Below, piece after piece: positions 49,216 to 59,232 of a stretch of 64,000 nt of DNA. How positions within the stretch are numbered: position 1 is the first letter of the stretch; each line of letters starts with the position of its first letter. The notes below the pieces were generated by a model. That model was not told the origin of the DNA, did no database searches, and saw only the letters and a program-made list of their open reading frames with translations. The position numbers and the translations under genes were made by a program. Origin of the DNA: Paenibacillus sp. GM2 (lineage in GTDB: Bacteria > Bacillota > Bacilli > Paenibacillales > Paenibacillaceae); assembly GCF_900069005.2 (NCBI RefSeq), contig NZ_LN831279.1, forward strand, positions 1,941,140 to 2,005,139. Direction: 5' to 3'.

Positions 49216-50894
49216 TAGGCCGTGTTCCACTTCTTCCGGGAGCCGAGGACTTCCAGCAGCATAAGCAGGATCGTCGTGATTCCCACGGAGATCACAGCCA
49301 TTGCCATGCCGAGCGATACTTGCCCCTGCTCGAACTGGGCGTAAATATACGTCGCCGAGGTCTGCACGGACGGAGGCAAGATCAGCAAAGAGCCAACAAG
49401 CTCACGCGAAGCAATGGTGAAGGTCATCATCCATCCGGCCAGCATCCCCGGAATGATGAGCGGCAGCAGCACTCTGCGGAATATATATCCCGGCTTTCCA
49501 CCAAACACCTGACCGGCCTGGAATAGCGAAGGGTCAATTTGAGTGAAGGCGCTCTTGACGTACTGCACTGTATAAGGGACAAATAATACAACATAGGTGA
49601 GGATAACCATACCGTAGGTGTTATACAGCGGAATCGGCATCCACGGGGCATTCCAGAGCAAAATCAATCCTACGACCAGGACAATTCCCGGCACTGTATT
49701 AGGCAGCAGGCTGAACAGATCAATTGACTGCTGCAGACGAAATTTGGAGCGCCCGATTGCTACAGCAAACCAGGTGCCCAGCACCACGGCAATCGTAGAA
49801 GCAACCAAAGACAACCATAAGCTATTTAACAAAGCTTTCATGCTGGGTGAATTCCAGCGCAGAAGCTCCTTGTAGAAATCGATCGTAAAGTTGTTCCAGG
49901 CGAGCCCTACTCCGCGCAGCTTCATCGTAGAAGCCGCGATGATGGAGAAATACGGGATGCCCACAGATATAAGCAGAAGCAGAACCGCATAGATTCCCCC
50001 TGCCCATTGCAGCCAGCGGCCGCTGTTCATCGAGGAGTGGCGAACACCTTTTCCCCCAACCAGACCATAAGTATATTTGCGGTTCAACAAAGATTGCGCA
50101 TACCAGATCAGCAAACAAGTCGTTAGCAGTACAGATGCCAAAGAGGTCGCCTTGCCGAAATCGATGGGCCAGCTGGAAATATACTTATGAATCTCCGAGG
50201 TCATCACTTGGTAGCCTATGCGTTTGCCAAACGTAACCGGCGTACCGAATTCAGCAATCGTCTTCACGAAGACAAGCATGGCTCCCATCCCAAATGCCGA
50301 CAGCAGCAACGGAGCAATCACGCGGCGGAAGCGATACAGGAAGGACGCACCCATAACCGCTGCCGCTTCCTCCATATTCCCACCGATCCGCTCCAGCGCC
50401 CCGCGCAGCAGCAGGTACAAGAAGGGATACAGATGAAGACTCATAATCGCAACCATACCTCCGAAGGAGAAGAAAGACTGGCCTAATCCTGCGAGACCAG
50501 GAGCAAGCTGCTCCAGATAGCCGTTCTTCTGCATGAATAGAATCCAGCCCATCGAACCGATGTAAGGCGGTGTCATGAAGGGAACCAAGAATACGATCTC
50601 CAGCCAGCGCAGCCGTCCCAGCCTGGTGTTAACCATGACCCAGGCGAGAGGCAAAGCGAGCACGGTCGTTCCTAGAATGACGCATACACCCAGCCAGATC
50701 GAGGATAACAGCACGGCCGCCATCTCGGAATTTGCCAGCGTGCGGAATGGGGCTGACCATGTCAGCTGCCCATCCCGGTATACGCTTTGTATGAAGATTT
50801 CGGCCAAAGGCACGACGATGAGGAGACCAAGAACCAGAAGCGCAAGCACCATCGACCAGATTTTAAATTGACGCTGCAGTACCGTATTATTCAT
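49215..50894 (-). CDS. ABC transporter permease, fused FbpB/PhnV-like
   Basis: 559 residues, two sets of about six helices as in FbpB, AfuB and 2-aminoethylphosphonate permeases. The EAA loop motifs are EEAAAVMGASFLYRFRRVIAP (about 175-195) and a second FQAGQVFGGKPGYIFRRVLLP (about 460-480). It would form the membrane channel alone. It ends in the ATG of the MBL gene and starts 1 bp after the binding-protein stop, so the three reading frames are tightly coupled. The substrate could be Fe3+, 2-aminoethylphosphonate or thiamine-like molecules. Confidence 0.88.
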   Translation of the reverse strand: MNNTVLQRQFKIWSMVLALLVLGLLIVVPLAEIFIQSVYRDGQLTWSAPFRTLANSEMAAVLLSSIWLGVCVILGTTVLALPLAWVMVNTRLGRLRWLEIVFLVPFMTPPYIGSMGWILFMQKNGYLEQLAPGLAGLGQSFFSFGGMVAIMSLHLYPFLYLLLRGALERIGGNMEEAAAVMGASFLYRFRRVIAPLLLSAFGMGAMLVFVKTIAEFGTPVTFGKRIGYQVMTSEIHKYISSWPIDFGKATSLASVLLTTCLLIWYAQSLLNRKYTYGLVGGKGVRHSSMNSGRWLQWAGGIYAVLLLLISVGIPYFSIIAASTMKLRGVGLAWNNFTIDFYKELLRWNSPSMKALLNSLWLSLVASTIAVVLGTWFAVAIGRSKFRLQQSIDLFSLLPNTVPGIVLVVGLILLWNAPWMPIPLYNTYGMVILTYVVLFVPYTVQYVKSAFTQIDPSLFQAGQVFGGKPGYIFRRVLLPLIIPGMLAGWMMTFTIASRELVGSLLILPPSVQTSATYIYAQFEQGQVSLGMAMAVISVGITTILLMLLEVLGSRKKWNTA

Positions 50895-50895
50895 A

Positions 50896-51957
50896 TTATT
50901 TGAACAGCTTCGTGAACTGATCGGTTACTTCCGGACCATGCTCGCCCATCCATGCCCAATCAGTCGTAAGCAGCGGAATTTCATCTAAGTTAGCGCGGTT
51001 CTCGGCCTTCACATCTGTGCGTCCTGGCAGAAGTGCTGCATCGGAGACCAGCCTCTGCGCTGAATCGGAGAGCAGATAATCAATAAATGCCTTTGCATTC
51101 TCTTCATGCTTGGTGGACTTAAGAATAGCTGCCGGACGCGGACTGATCACCGTTCCTTCTTGCGGATAGACAATATCGATCGGCTCACCCTTGGCCTTCG
51201 CTTTATAAGTCATGTAATCCACCGCGCTTACCACAACGCTCTTCGCGCCGGTAATAACCGGATCAAGCGCTTCTTGATTGGCGCCAGCCATCGCTGCGCC
51301 ATTCGCTTTGTACTGCTCGAACAGAGACCATCCGCCCTCTCCCTTATCGCTAAGATAACCTGTAATGAAATCCAGCGCAGATCCGGACAGCGACGGGTCG
51401 GGAATGTTCACCTGGTTCTTGAACTCCGGCTTAGCCAGGTCGCTCCAGGAAGTCGGCGGGGTCGTTACCAGCTTCGTATTATAAGTGATGCCAAGCGCCG
51501 ATGCGCTTGTGCTGAAGTAATGGCCTTCTGAATCGGACCAATCCTTATTCAGCTTATCGGCATTTTTGGCTTCCGGGTAAGCAAGCGTCAATCCTTCGTT
51601 CTTCAGACCTTGCGCTGACGGCAGCGAAGCAAGGATAACGACATCGGCTACCGGATTGGCTTTCTCTGCTTCCATACGGGCCAGGATTTTACCGGTGGTG
51701 CCTTGGAACATCTCCACCTTTACCCCCGACTGCGTCTGGAATTCCTCAATCAGCTTATTCGCTAGTCCCTCCGGGCCTGCGGTATATACCGTAAGAACCT
51801 TGTCCGCAGCTTGGGCCGGCTTATTCTCTGCGCTTGCCGGAGCTGCTGTATTCTGGCTGGCATCGCCGCTTCCGCAGCCGGCTAATGCGGCGCCAAGCGC
51901 TAAGGATAGAACGAGCGCGCTTCCTTTTTTCCAGGCGTTACGTGTTAAATTGAACAT
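50896..51957 (-). CDS. ABC transporter substrate-binding lipoprotein (FbpA/AfuA/PhnS-like)
   Basis: 353 residues from ATG 51957 with AAGGGGAA before it; the frame to 52005 lacks one. Lipobox AALAGC (Cys about residue 27). The mature part is a class II binding protein: LTVYTAGPEGLANKLIEEF, VADVVILASLPSAQGL, LGITYNTKL, and SVVVSAVDYMTYKAKA. The conserved Tyr ligands of ferric-binding FbpA are not clearly visible, which favours an organic or phosphonate ligand over bare iron, though this is weak. Operon with ATPase, permease, and MBL protein. Confidence 0.88.
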   Translation of the reverse strand: MFNLTRNAWKKGSALVLSLALGAALAGCGSGDASQNTAAPASAENKPAQAADKVLTVYTAGPEGLANKLIEEFQTQSGVKVEMFQGTTGKILARMEAEKANPVADVVILASLPSAQGLKNEGLTLAYPEAKNADKLNKDWSDSEGHYFSTSASALGITYNTKLVTTPPTSWSDLAKPEFKNQVNIPDPSLSGSALDFITGYLSDKGEGGWSLFEQYKANGAAMAGANQEALDPVITGAKSVVVSAVDYMTYKAKAKGEPIDIVYPQEGTVISPRPAAILKSTKHEENAKAFIDYLLSDSAQRLVSDAALLPGRTDVKAENRANLDEIPLLTTDWAWMGEHGPEVTDQFTKLFK

Positions 51958-51994
51958 GATCATTTCCCCTTTAATCATTTTTAGTAACTTTTGA

Positions 51995-52966
51995 TTAGCC
52001 TTCATTCAAGCGGTGAATGCATCGCTGTGGTACATGGATGGTCAGCTCTGTCCCTTCGCTCAGCCGCTCCGGATAGTAGGCCAGCCAGAGCTCGGTCGCG
52101 TCATTCGTCTTCAATCGGACCTCATAACGATCCCCAACATAACTTACCTGAGTTACGACAGTTTGATAGGACTGAACCTCCTGTTCGCTGCCTGGTTCAA
52201 AGCGGATATGCTCCGGCCTGAACATGGACTGCCCGTCAGCCAGCCAGTTTGACTTCCCAATGAACCGGGCTACAAAAGGGTGCTTGGGCAAATTGTAGAT
52301 TTCCTCAGGCGAACCCTGCTGTAATACTCGCCCGCCTTGCATGACAATCACTTGATCGGACATGGACATGGCCTCCATCTGGTCATGAGTCACATAGAGA
52401 GCGGTAAGCCCCATTTCGCGGACCAAGTACATCATTTCCAGGCGCATCTCATCCCGCAGCACAGCATCAAGCGCACTCAGCGGCTCGTCAAACAGCACCA
52501 GCTTCGGCCGGGTTGCCACAGCTCTTGCGAAGGCCACCCGCTGCTGCTGACCGCCTGACAGCTGATGAGGATATCGCTGCTCCATTCCGGCGAGCTTGAC
52601 CTTGTCCAGCGCCTCCATGACCCTGTCCTGAATCCCGTCCTTGCGCCCGGTCGCCCGGAGCCCAAAGGCTACATTCTCAAACACGGTCATATGGGGCCAC
52701 AGAGCGAAGTCCTGGAACACCATCCCGAAGCCGCGCCGATGAGGCGGCACTTCCTTGCCGGCGCTGTACAGCACCTCTTCGCCGAAGCGGATACTGCCTG
52801 TATCCGGCTGTTCCAGCCCGGCGATCAAGCGCAGCAGTGTAGTCTTGCCGCAGCCCGATGGGCCAAGCAGCGTAGTGAACTTCCCCTGACGGATGCTCAG
52901 TTCGGTTGGATGCAGCGCGACAGTGCCGCCAAAGCTCTTGCCAAGACCGCTTATGTTCAAATCCAT
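51995..52966 (-). CDS. ABC transporter ATPase (FbpC/PotA-like)
   Basis: 323 residues from ATG 52966, chosen because AAGGAAGGG precedes it; the ATG at 52993 lies before that site. Walker A GPSGCGKTTL, signature LSGGQQQRV, Walker B LVLFDEPLSALD. The C-terminal about 90 residues are a TOBE-like domain (FRPEHIRFEP, VTQVSYVGDRYEVRLKT) typical of PotA/FbpC. It powers the fused permease downstream. First gene of the operon; a LysR gene starts 200 bp away in the opposite direction. Confidence 0.92.
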   Translation of the reverse strand: MDLNISGLGKSFGGTVALHPTELSIRQGKFTTLLGPSGCGKTTLLRLIAGLEQPDTGSIRFGEEVLYSAGKEVPPHRRGFGMVFQDFALWPHMTVFENVAFGLRATGRKDGIQDRVMEALDKVKLAGMEQRYPHQLSGGQQQRVAFARAVATRPKLVLFDEPLSALDAVLRDEMRLEMMYLVREMGLTALYVTHDQMEAMSMSDQVIVMQGGRVLQQGSPEEIYNLPKHPFVARFIGKSNWLADGQSMFRPEHIRFEPGSEQEVQSYQTVVTQVSYVGDRYEVRLKTNDATELWLAYYPERLSEGTELTIHVPQRCIHRLNEG

Positions 52967-53165
52967 CTGATGATTTCCCTTCCTTGTTCGCATTTGGTAC
53001 GTTTTCTTGCTATTTACGTTCCTACATAAGTTAGTCTACCTGCGGGAATCAAAGGGAGTATTAGAGTTATGTAAAATGAAAATTAATTATTTCAATGAAC
53101 TGCGTTTATATTCATAGATTAAATCTATAGGGAGAGAATCTAAGACTATAAAGGCGGGAATATAG

Positions 53166-54095
53166 ATGATGAACCTTAATTTATTGAAGCTGGAGATTAT
53201 AGAACTGCTGGAGAAGCACCATAAGATCACCACTGTCGCTGACCTGCTTGGACTTAAACAGCCTACGGTCACCTTTCATATGAAAAATCTGGAGCGCGAC
53301 TTTGGCGTAAAATTATTCGATACTCGCATGGGGCGAATTATACTAACGGATGCCGGCTATGCCCTGCTTCATTACGCAGCCAAAATCAATGCACTCGCCG
53401 CAGAAGCCCAACGGGTCGTCAAAGACTTTGATACCCTGCGGCAAGGAACGCTCTCAATTGGGGCCAGCTATGTACCTGCAACATATATCCTGCCGAAGCT
53501 GCTTGATGAATTCTCCAAGTCCTATCCCGGCATTCATCTCTCTCTATCCGTCAAAACGGCTCCGGCCATCACTCAAATGCTGCACTCGCATCAAATCGAT
53601 ATCGGCATCATTTCTACCGGCTCCTTCCATGAAAATCCGTTAAAGGCTTATGCGCTATGCAAGGACGAGCTTGTATTGGCCTGCTCCCCCGCCCACCCCT
53701 TCGCCGTCTCAGAGGAATGGACGCCGGAACTGATCGCCGCCTCTTCGTTCGTCCTGCATGGCAGGGCATCAAGTACTCGGCGAATAACGGATCAATGGCT
53801 GGAACAGCATGGGATTAGCCCCTTCTCCAGACTAGAACTCGATTCTCTGGAAGCGATCAAACAGGCGGTTATGCTCGGCGAGCACATCTCTTTCATTTCC
53901 AGAATGGCTGTTCAATCGGAGGCTGACCGCGGCTTGCTGCAGATATGGCCAATCCCCGGCCTCCCCGCCGAACGCCAGGTATATGCCATCACTAATCAGG
54001 ACCGCTATATGTCTGCTACAAGCCTCCGGTTCATCGAGCTTCTTCAAGAATGGAGCCGTTCTGTCCAAGAGCCGCTCTTGGGCGACCAAGAATAA
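53166..54095 (+). CDS. LysR-family transcriptional regulator
   Basis: 309 residues. The winged helix (about 1-62) reads KITTVADLLGLKQPTVTFHMKNLE and GVKLFDTRMGRIILT. A LysR substrate-binding fold follows (GTLSIGASYVPATYILPKLL, IDIGIISTG, LELDSLEAIKQAVMLG). It diverges from an Fe/phosphonate-type ABC operon across about 200 bp, the usual layout of LysR with its target. No operator was clear in 52967-53165. Ligand unknown; GGCGGGAATATAG before ATG is a weak ribosome binding site. Confidence 0.86.
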   Translation: MMNLNLLKLEIIELLEKHHKITTVADLLGLKQPTVTFHMKNLERDFGVKLFDTRMGRIILTDAGYALLHYAAKINALAAEAQRVVKDFDTLRQGTLSIGASYVPATYILPKLLDEFSKSYPGIHLSLSVKTAPAITQMLHSHQIDIGIISTGSFHENPLKAYALCKDELVLACSPAHPFAVSEEWTPELIAASSFVLHGRASSTRRITDQWLEQHGISPFSRLELDSLEAIKQAVMLGEHISFISRMAVQSEADRGLLQIWPIPGLPAERQVYAITNQDRYMSATSLRFIELLQEWSRSVQEPLLGDQE

Positions 54096-54207
54096 ATCTT
54101 GTAATTTTTGATCGGAATCCGCCGTTCATTTCATCTGAAATTGACACTTCAGCCTTAGGGTAGATATAGAACCATAGATTTCAATATTGCAATTTAAAGG
54201 AGCTGAA

Positions 54208-55074
54208 ATGATGAAGTTGAACAAGATCAAGTTGGGCAAATCCTTCATGATTGCCGCATTAAGCGCGGTAATGTTGGCTACAGGCTGGCAATCCCCGGCT
54301 AAGGTTGAGGCCGCAGCCAACGCCGTGCCAAGCTATGAAGTCAAATTTCTGCTAAGCAACGATGCTGTGTTGAAGCCGGATTTTACGCTAAAAAATGAGG
54401 TCAAAGATGCTTTTCAGATGAATGAGCCTGCCGCAAGAATGCTGGTAGAATATTTCGATACAACGGATCTGTCACTAAACGATTCAGGCTGGAACGTGCG
54501 TTTCCGCAAAAAAGAAGATAAAAAGAAATATGAATTGACGTATAAGAAACGCTATGCCGTGGTGAATGGAGATATCAACGCTGCTTTGACCCAGGCTAAC
54601 CTTGATGGCTTCAGCGCGGCCGACACGAATTACGAAGCTGAGGTCGATTGGGGCTACAGCAAACAGACGCTGAGCTTCTCGAACGATAAAGAAGAATCGA
54701 CCTCCAAAGGGCTGAATTTGCCTAATGAAGCCGAGGCGCTCAATTTGCTGGTAAGCAAAATCCCTGGCAAGCTTGATAAGACGAATGCGCCAGGCTGGGG
54801 AACGGCCCAATTGCTGCAAGCCTATGCGCATGGTCCGATTTTGGCCAGCAGATACAGCGGTACCTTTGAAGGACTGGAGACAGATATTGAAGTGTGGCCG
54901 ATTATCGGCGCAAACGGCAGCGAAACGGAATATGTGGTGGAAATTTCTTTCAAGACCGACGATTACCAGACGGCAGCCTCCAAGCGTACTAACCTGATGA
55001 ATCTGCTCAATAACAAAGGATGGCTCGTGCCTGCCGATTCCTTAAAGACAAATCTGGTGCTGGATCGTTATTGA
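54208..55074 (+). CDS. Secreted CYTH-like domain protein
   Basis: 288 residues from ATG 54208 with AAAGGAG 7 bp before it. Signal peptide about 1-36 (cleavage near VEAAA). The mature part has CYTH/triphosphate-tunnel features: YEVKFLL (second Glu and Lys of ExExK; first Glu replaced by Ser), VEYFDTTDLSLNDSGWNVRFRKKED, YELTYKKR, YEAEVDW, TDIEVWP and VVEISFK, giving charged strands in pairs. CYTH enzymes (ThTPase, CyaB, inorganic triphosphatase) are usually cytoplasmic; here it is exported. No known secreted CYTH role is established. Convergent with the chemoreceptor through a shared terminator. Confidence 0.75.
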   Translation: MMKLNKIKLGKSFMIAALSAVMLATGWQSPAKVEAAANAVPSYEVKFLLSNDAVLKPDFTLKNEVKDAFQMNEPAARMLVEYFDTTDLSLNDSGWNVRFRKKEDKKKYELTYKKRYAVVNGDINAALTQANLDGFSAADTNYEAEVDWGYSKQTLSFSNDKEESTSKGLNLPNEAEALNLLVSKIPGKLDKTNAPGWGTAQLLQAYAHGPILASRYSGTFEGLETDIEVWPIIGANGSETEYVVEISFKTDDYQTAASKRTNLMNLLNNKGWLVPADSLKTNLVLDRY

Positions 55075-55146
55075 CGCGCCTATTCCAACGGTTACTCATC
55101 TGCCACGGCTTGCGCCATGATCTCTGGCGTCCACCCCCATTGTGCA

Positions 55147-55197
55147 AAAAAACAGCGGCAGTTCCAAGCTATCAAGTCTGGGACTGCCGCCGTTTTT
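55147..55197. terminator. Bidirectional terminator
   Basis: AGCGGCAGTTCC and GGGACTGCCGCC stems (55154-55192, one mismatch pair) with A7 before and T5 after. It ends both the CYTH-like gene (plus) and the chemoreceptor gene (minus). Confidence 0.88.
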
Positions 55198-55211
55198 CCT
55201 ATTGATTGATC

Positions 55212-57188
55212 CTATATCGTAAATCGCTTGACTAATTGCTCTAATTCGCTGCTGGACTGACTTAAGTCTTCCGCGGCTTGCGAGACCGTATCGATCGCCT
55301 TCAGCTGATCCTGCGTTGAAGCGCTGACTTCCTCCGCAGCGGCTGCCGATTCCTCTGAAATCGCGGATAGACTTTCGATCGAATGTACTACATCATCCTT
55401 TAATGTCACGGTTTTCTTCATTTCATCAGACATCTGATTAATAGACAGAATGACTTGATTCATCAATTCCTGAATCGTCATAAAAGCCGTCTCTGTATCT
55501 TTAACCGCTGCATTTTGTTCTAGTGTAATCTCCTTCGTCTTGGTCATCGCTTCTGTTGCATTTTCTGCCTCTTCGACAATGCCAACGATCGTGTTGCGAA
55601 TATGATCGGCATGTTCGGCTGATTTCTCAGCCAGCTTGCGAATCTCCGATGCTACCACCGAGAAGCCCTTGCCGGCTTCCCCGGCTCTCGCCGCCTCGAT
55701 AGAAGCGTTCAGGGCCAGCAGATTTGTCTGTCCGGAAATGCCGTTCATCGTTGCCGCTACTTCTTTGATATCATTAATTTTCTCAACAAGGATGCTTAAT
55801 ACCTGCTCAATAGATTGGATTTCACGGAAGGATTCATCGGAACGCGTCTGGAGAACAACCAGTTTATCCCTGCCGTCCACGCTTGCCTCCTGCGTCTTGT
55901 TGGAATTATCCTGCATTTCATCCATCGTATCTTGAATTAACGTGAACTGCGAATCGAGGTCCATGGTCACGCGCTGCATATTTTCTATATTGGTCGCGCC
56001 TTCCATCGAACCCTTGGCCACATCGGTCATCGCATGAGCAATCTCTTCACTGGTTGCTTTCGTCTCCTCAGATACCGCACTGAGACTAACCGCCGAATCC
56101 GATAGCTTCTCCGAGGAATCAATAACCCGAGATATCACCTCGCGCATTTTTTGCGCCATTAAATTGAAGTGAGCGGTTAATTGCCCGATCTCATCTTTGG
56201 ATTTAACCTCGCCTTGAACCGTCAGATCGCCTTCGGCCATTAATTGCACGCTTTTCGTTAATTGAGTGATGGGCTTCGTAAAGAATCTGGCTACAAAATA
56301 AACGATAATGCTGGCTAGGATAATAGCGATCAGCGTAATGATTAAATTCGCCTGCTGGATCTGATTGACTAGCGTCAGCAGTTCTTTTTCCTTATATATA
56401 GCACCGATCTTCCAGCCTGCCAGATCTGAGGTTGTATAATATGTAATCTTCTTCGTTCCCTCATCGGTGTACTGAATTTTACCTTTATCCTTTGTATACA
56501 TTTCTGCAACATAAGGCTTGTCCATTTGATTCTTGCCGTCTGAGTTTGGCAATACCACCGGATCTCCCGCTGAATCCAGAATGAATCCGTAGCCATTGTA
56601 TCCAACATTGGTCTCATTAATTTGATTCGTAATATGCTCAAGATCCAAATCAAGCGCGATGACGCCGAGAACCTGATTATTCTCTACAATCGCTTTAGAG
56701 ATCGCAACTTTCATTTTGTTGGTTATCAAATCCACATAAGGCTGACTGATCTGCACATGCTCTTTATTGTCATTAGCCAGCTTGTACCATGGTCTGGACT
56801 GTGGATCATAGGTTGACTCATATACATTCCCCTCAGGATCATACATATTCTTTTTGGAGTCCGCCATATAAATCGCAGATACCTCCGGGTTATTCTTCGT
56901 ATAGGATTTCATTTCATTTGTCATGGATGAAGTAAGCGTGCTTTTATTCAATAGAATATCTCTTATCTCATCCTGTTCACTGAATTGCAAAATATCCTTG
57001 GCGAAATTATCAATACGCAAATCCGTTATCTGCTTGAGCGCCACCGCTTCTTCAGTGCCAATTGAATCCAGTTCCTTTTTAAAGCTGCTGCTCATTTTAT
57101 AGCCGGTCATAAATTGCGAGGCAACCATAGCTACAATAAGCAATAACGCAAAAATAAGAATAAGCTTGGTCTGTAACTTTTTAAACAT
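55212..57188 (-). CDS. Methyl-accepting chemotaxis protein with dCache-type sensor
   Basis: 658 residues. TM1 about 9-29, extracellular sensor about 35-275 with two PAS-like folds (dCache pattern, e.g. [10 protein letters not shown] and [10 protein letters not shown]), TM2 about 285-305, HAMP about 305-360, then the methylation/signal helical hairpin with tip region [21 protein letters not shown] about 485-505, as conserved in all receptors. dCache sensors often bind amino acids or carboxylates; WYK-x-YxD marks hint at this but ligand is unknown. GGGGGA before ATG. Confidence 0.92.
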   Translation of the reverse strand: MFKKLQTKLILIFALLLIVAMVASQFMTGYKMSSSFKKELDSIGTEEAVALKQITDLRIDNFAKDILQFSEQDEIRDILLNKSTLTSSMTNEMKSYTKNNPEVSAIYMADSKKNMYDPEGNVYESTYDPQSRPWYKLANDNKEHVQISQPYVDLITNKMKVAISKAIVENNQVLGVIALDLDLEHITNQINETNVGYNGYGFILDSAGDPVVLPNSDGKNQMDKPYVAEMYTKDKGKIQYTDEGTKKITYYTTSDLAGWKIGAIYKEKELLTLVNQIQQANLIITLIAIILASIIVYFVARFFTKPITQLTKSVQLMAEGDLTVQGEVKSKDEIGQLTAHFNLMAQKMREVISRVIDSSEKLSDSAVSLSAVSEETKATSEEIAHAMTDVAKGSMEGATNIENMQRVTMDLDSQFTLIQDTMDEMQDNSNKTQEASVDGRDKLVVLQTRSDESFREIQSIEQVLSILVEKINDIKEVAATMNGISGQTNLLALNASIEAARAGEAGKGFSVVASEIRKLAEKSAEHADHIRNTIVGIVEEAENATEAMTKTKEITLEQNAAVKDTETAFMTIQELMNQVILSINQMSDEMKKTVTLKDDVVHSIESLSAISEESAAAAEEVSASTQDQLKAIDTVSQAAEDLSQSSSELEQLVKRFTI

Positions 57189-57352
57189 GATGAATCCCCC
57201 CTATGAATGTCAGCGTTACAAAACCATTACTGATTATGTAGAAATATGTCAGCAATGACGTAATAACGTTCCACAAAATATTAGCATAATTTGACTATGT
57301 ATAACATGTCTTTTTCTTTAAGGTGATCCACAATTTTTGAGCATTTTGTTGT

Positions 57353-58306
57353 TTATCTTCCCGAAACTGGTTCAGGTTGTATACGGATATCTTTCATTTC
57401 TTCCGGAAGCCGATCGGACATGCTAGGAATCTTTTTGGGGGAATATTCAATGACATCGGATGAGAAAATATTCACAACCATGCTTCCACCCCCGGCGAAT
57501 GCACGAATCAGAATGGGCTGGTTGTATTCATTGTCAAAGACAAAGTCAGGACCTCCCCAGCTGACCGTAGCATCCCTGCCGGGAGGTACATATGACACAT
57601 GGCGACTGTGGGAATAGCGCTGAACCACCTTCAATCCGGCCCGGTCAACAGCGTTAAATAACGTCGAGGATACCTGACAGATCCCGCCTCCCACGCCCTC
57701 TGACATTTCTCCTCTTACGATAACCCCCGCCCGTTTATACCCTTTGTCGGTCGTACGAATTCCAACTACCTGATTGAAGGAAAAGGTCTCTCCGGGAAAT
57801 ACCACCGTGCCGTCAATTGCTTTGGCTGCCAAGGCGATATTATAAGAACGATCGGCATTACCGGAGTTGTAATAAGTTATATAGTAGCCAATCTGCTTGG
57901 AGCGCAGCGAAGCAAGCAGCTCCGTATCCACCCGTGGATAGACCGGATAGGTCGGCAACTCGATCGTAGTAGAACCGCTGCTATACATATATTCATAGTA
58001 GGCTTTCAAAAATTCTTTTCTGTTCAGCTTATAGCCATTTTGCCCCGGATCGATTTTTCCTGAACTGTTAATACGCGCATTAGTTGCTTCCCTATAAGTA
58101 ATCCGATCTAACTCATCCATCCATCGTTCATATCGCCCCATATCGAGCAGGGGAAAAACCGGCAGACGATGAGCCTCCCGGGTCAGGCTTGAGATGGGCT
58201 TCCCTTCGTGAGTTATCGTCAATTCATCCTGCTCTGGAGCAGCTTCAGGGCTCTGCAGCAGCAAGAGAAGCAAATAGGATACGGACGTCCATTTCAAAGG
58301 AATCAC
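57353..58306 (-). CDS. Exported VanW-family protein
   Basis: 317 residues. Short hydrophobic N terminus (about 1-22) suggests export. The VanW domain (about 150-290) has GETFSFNQVVGIRT, GVGGGICQVSSTLFNAV, YSHSRHVSYVPPGRDATVSW. VanW-type (YoaR/L,D-transpeptidase-associated) proteins are of unknown activity and often linked with cell wall or spore genes. Start GTG at 58306; weak AGAAAGA site makes the start uncertain. Stands alone between the chemoreceptor and a glutamine-type transporter, each with its own terminator or promoter region. Confidence 0.8.
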   Translation of the reverse strand: MIPLKWTSVSYLLLLLLQSPEAAPEQDELTITHEGKPISSLTREAHRLPVFPLLDMGRYERWMDELDRITYREATNARINSSGKIDPGQNGYKLNRKEFLKAYYEYMYSSGSTTIELPTYPVYPRVDTELLASLRSKQIGYYITYYNSGNADRSYNIALAAKAIDGTVVFPGETFSFNQVVGIRTTDKGYKRAGVIVRGEMSEGVGGGICQVSSTLFNAVDRAGLKVVQRYSHSRHVSYVPPGRDATVSWGGPDFVFDNEYNQPILIRAFAGGGSMVVNIFSSDVIEYSPKKIPSMSDRLPEEMKDIRIQPEPVSGR

Positions 58307-58433
58307 TCTTTCTGATTATTCTTAGGGGAATTCAGATTCTTCCTGATAGTATGATTGGATTTCCAGCGATTCATGCAATAGGGTTGTACGCACCAGCTTT
58401 ATCGTCAAACCTATCCGACGGTTTATAAAAACT

Positions 58434-58498
58434 ATACAAAAATCCCCTCATGGTGAATAAATGCCTGGCTCAAGCACTTATTCACTATTAGGGGATTC
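58434..58498 (-). terminator. Terminator of the glutamine-type ABC operon
   Basis: AATCCCCT...AGGGGATT outer arms and GTGAATAA...TTATTCAC inner arms, followed on the minus strand by TTTTTG. It lies 6 bp after the ATPase stop codon. Confidence 0.88.
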
Positions 58499-58503
58499 AG
58501 TTA

Positions 58504-59232
58504 TTACAGCACCTTCTCCAGGAAGCTGATGGTACGTTCGTTCTTCGTATTACCGAACACTTCGTCCGGCGGACCTTCTTCAACGATATACCCGCCGTCC
58601 ATGAATACAACCCGATCGGCCACTTCACGGGCAAAGCCCATCTCATGCGTAACGATCACCATCGTCATCCCTTCGCGGGCCAGATCCTTCATAACGCCAA
58701 GCACTTCACCAACCATTTCCGGGTCAAGTGCCGAGGTTGGCTCATCAAATAGCATAACATCCGGGTTCATCGCCAACGCGCGAGCGATCGCAACACGCTG
58801 CTTTTGCCCGCCCGACAGCTGGTTGGGAAAGACATCGGCTTTATCCGACAGCCCGACTCTTTCCAACAAGCGCAGCGCGGTATCACGTGCTTGCGCCGCA
58901 TTCAGCTTCCCTAGCTCAATCGGCGCGAACATAATGTTCTTCAGCACGTTGAAATGTGGAAACAGGTTGAAGTGCTGAAATACCATGCCGATATTTTCGC
59001 GGGCTTTATTGATATCTGTCTTCGGATCATTAATGTCCTGATCATCCACGATAACCCGTCCTGCCGTAATCTCCTCCAAACGATTAATGCAACGAAGAAA
59101 GGTACTCTTTCCCGAACCGGAAGGCCCGATCAAGCAGACGACTTCCCCTTCCCGGACCTGCATATCGATTCCTTTCAGCACCTGATTGGTGCCATAGCTT
59201 TTCTTCAAGCCTTCGACACGAATCTTACCCAC
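58504..59232 (-). CDS. glnQ: Polar amino acid ABC transporter ATPase (GlnQ-like)
   Basis: 242 residues, standard for GlnQ. Walker [13 protein letters not shown], signature [11 protein letters not shown], Walker [14 protein letters not shown], and H-loop [17 protein letters not shown]. It overlaps the end of the SBP-permease gene by 8 bp. It drives the fused transporter subunit encoded upstream. Confidence 0.94.
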   Translation of the reverse strand: MGKIRVEGLKKSYGTNQVLKGIDMQVREGEVVCLIGPSGSGKSTFLRCINRLEEITAGRVIVDDQDINDPKTDINKARENIGMVFQHFNLFPHFNVLKNIMFAPIELGKLNAAQARDTALRLLERVGLSDKADVFPNQLSGGQKQRVAIARALAMNPDVMLFDEPTSALDPEMVGEVLGVMKDLAREGMTMVIVTHEMGFAREVADRVVFMDGGYIVEEGPPDEVFGNTKNERTISFLEKVL

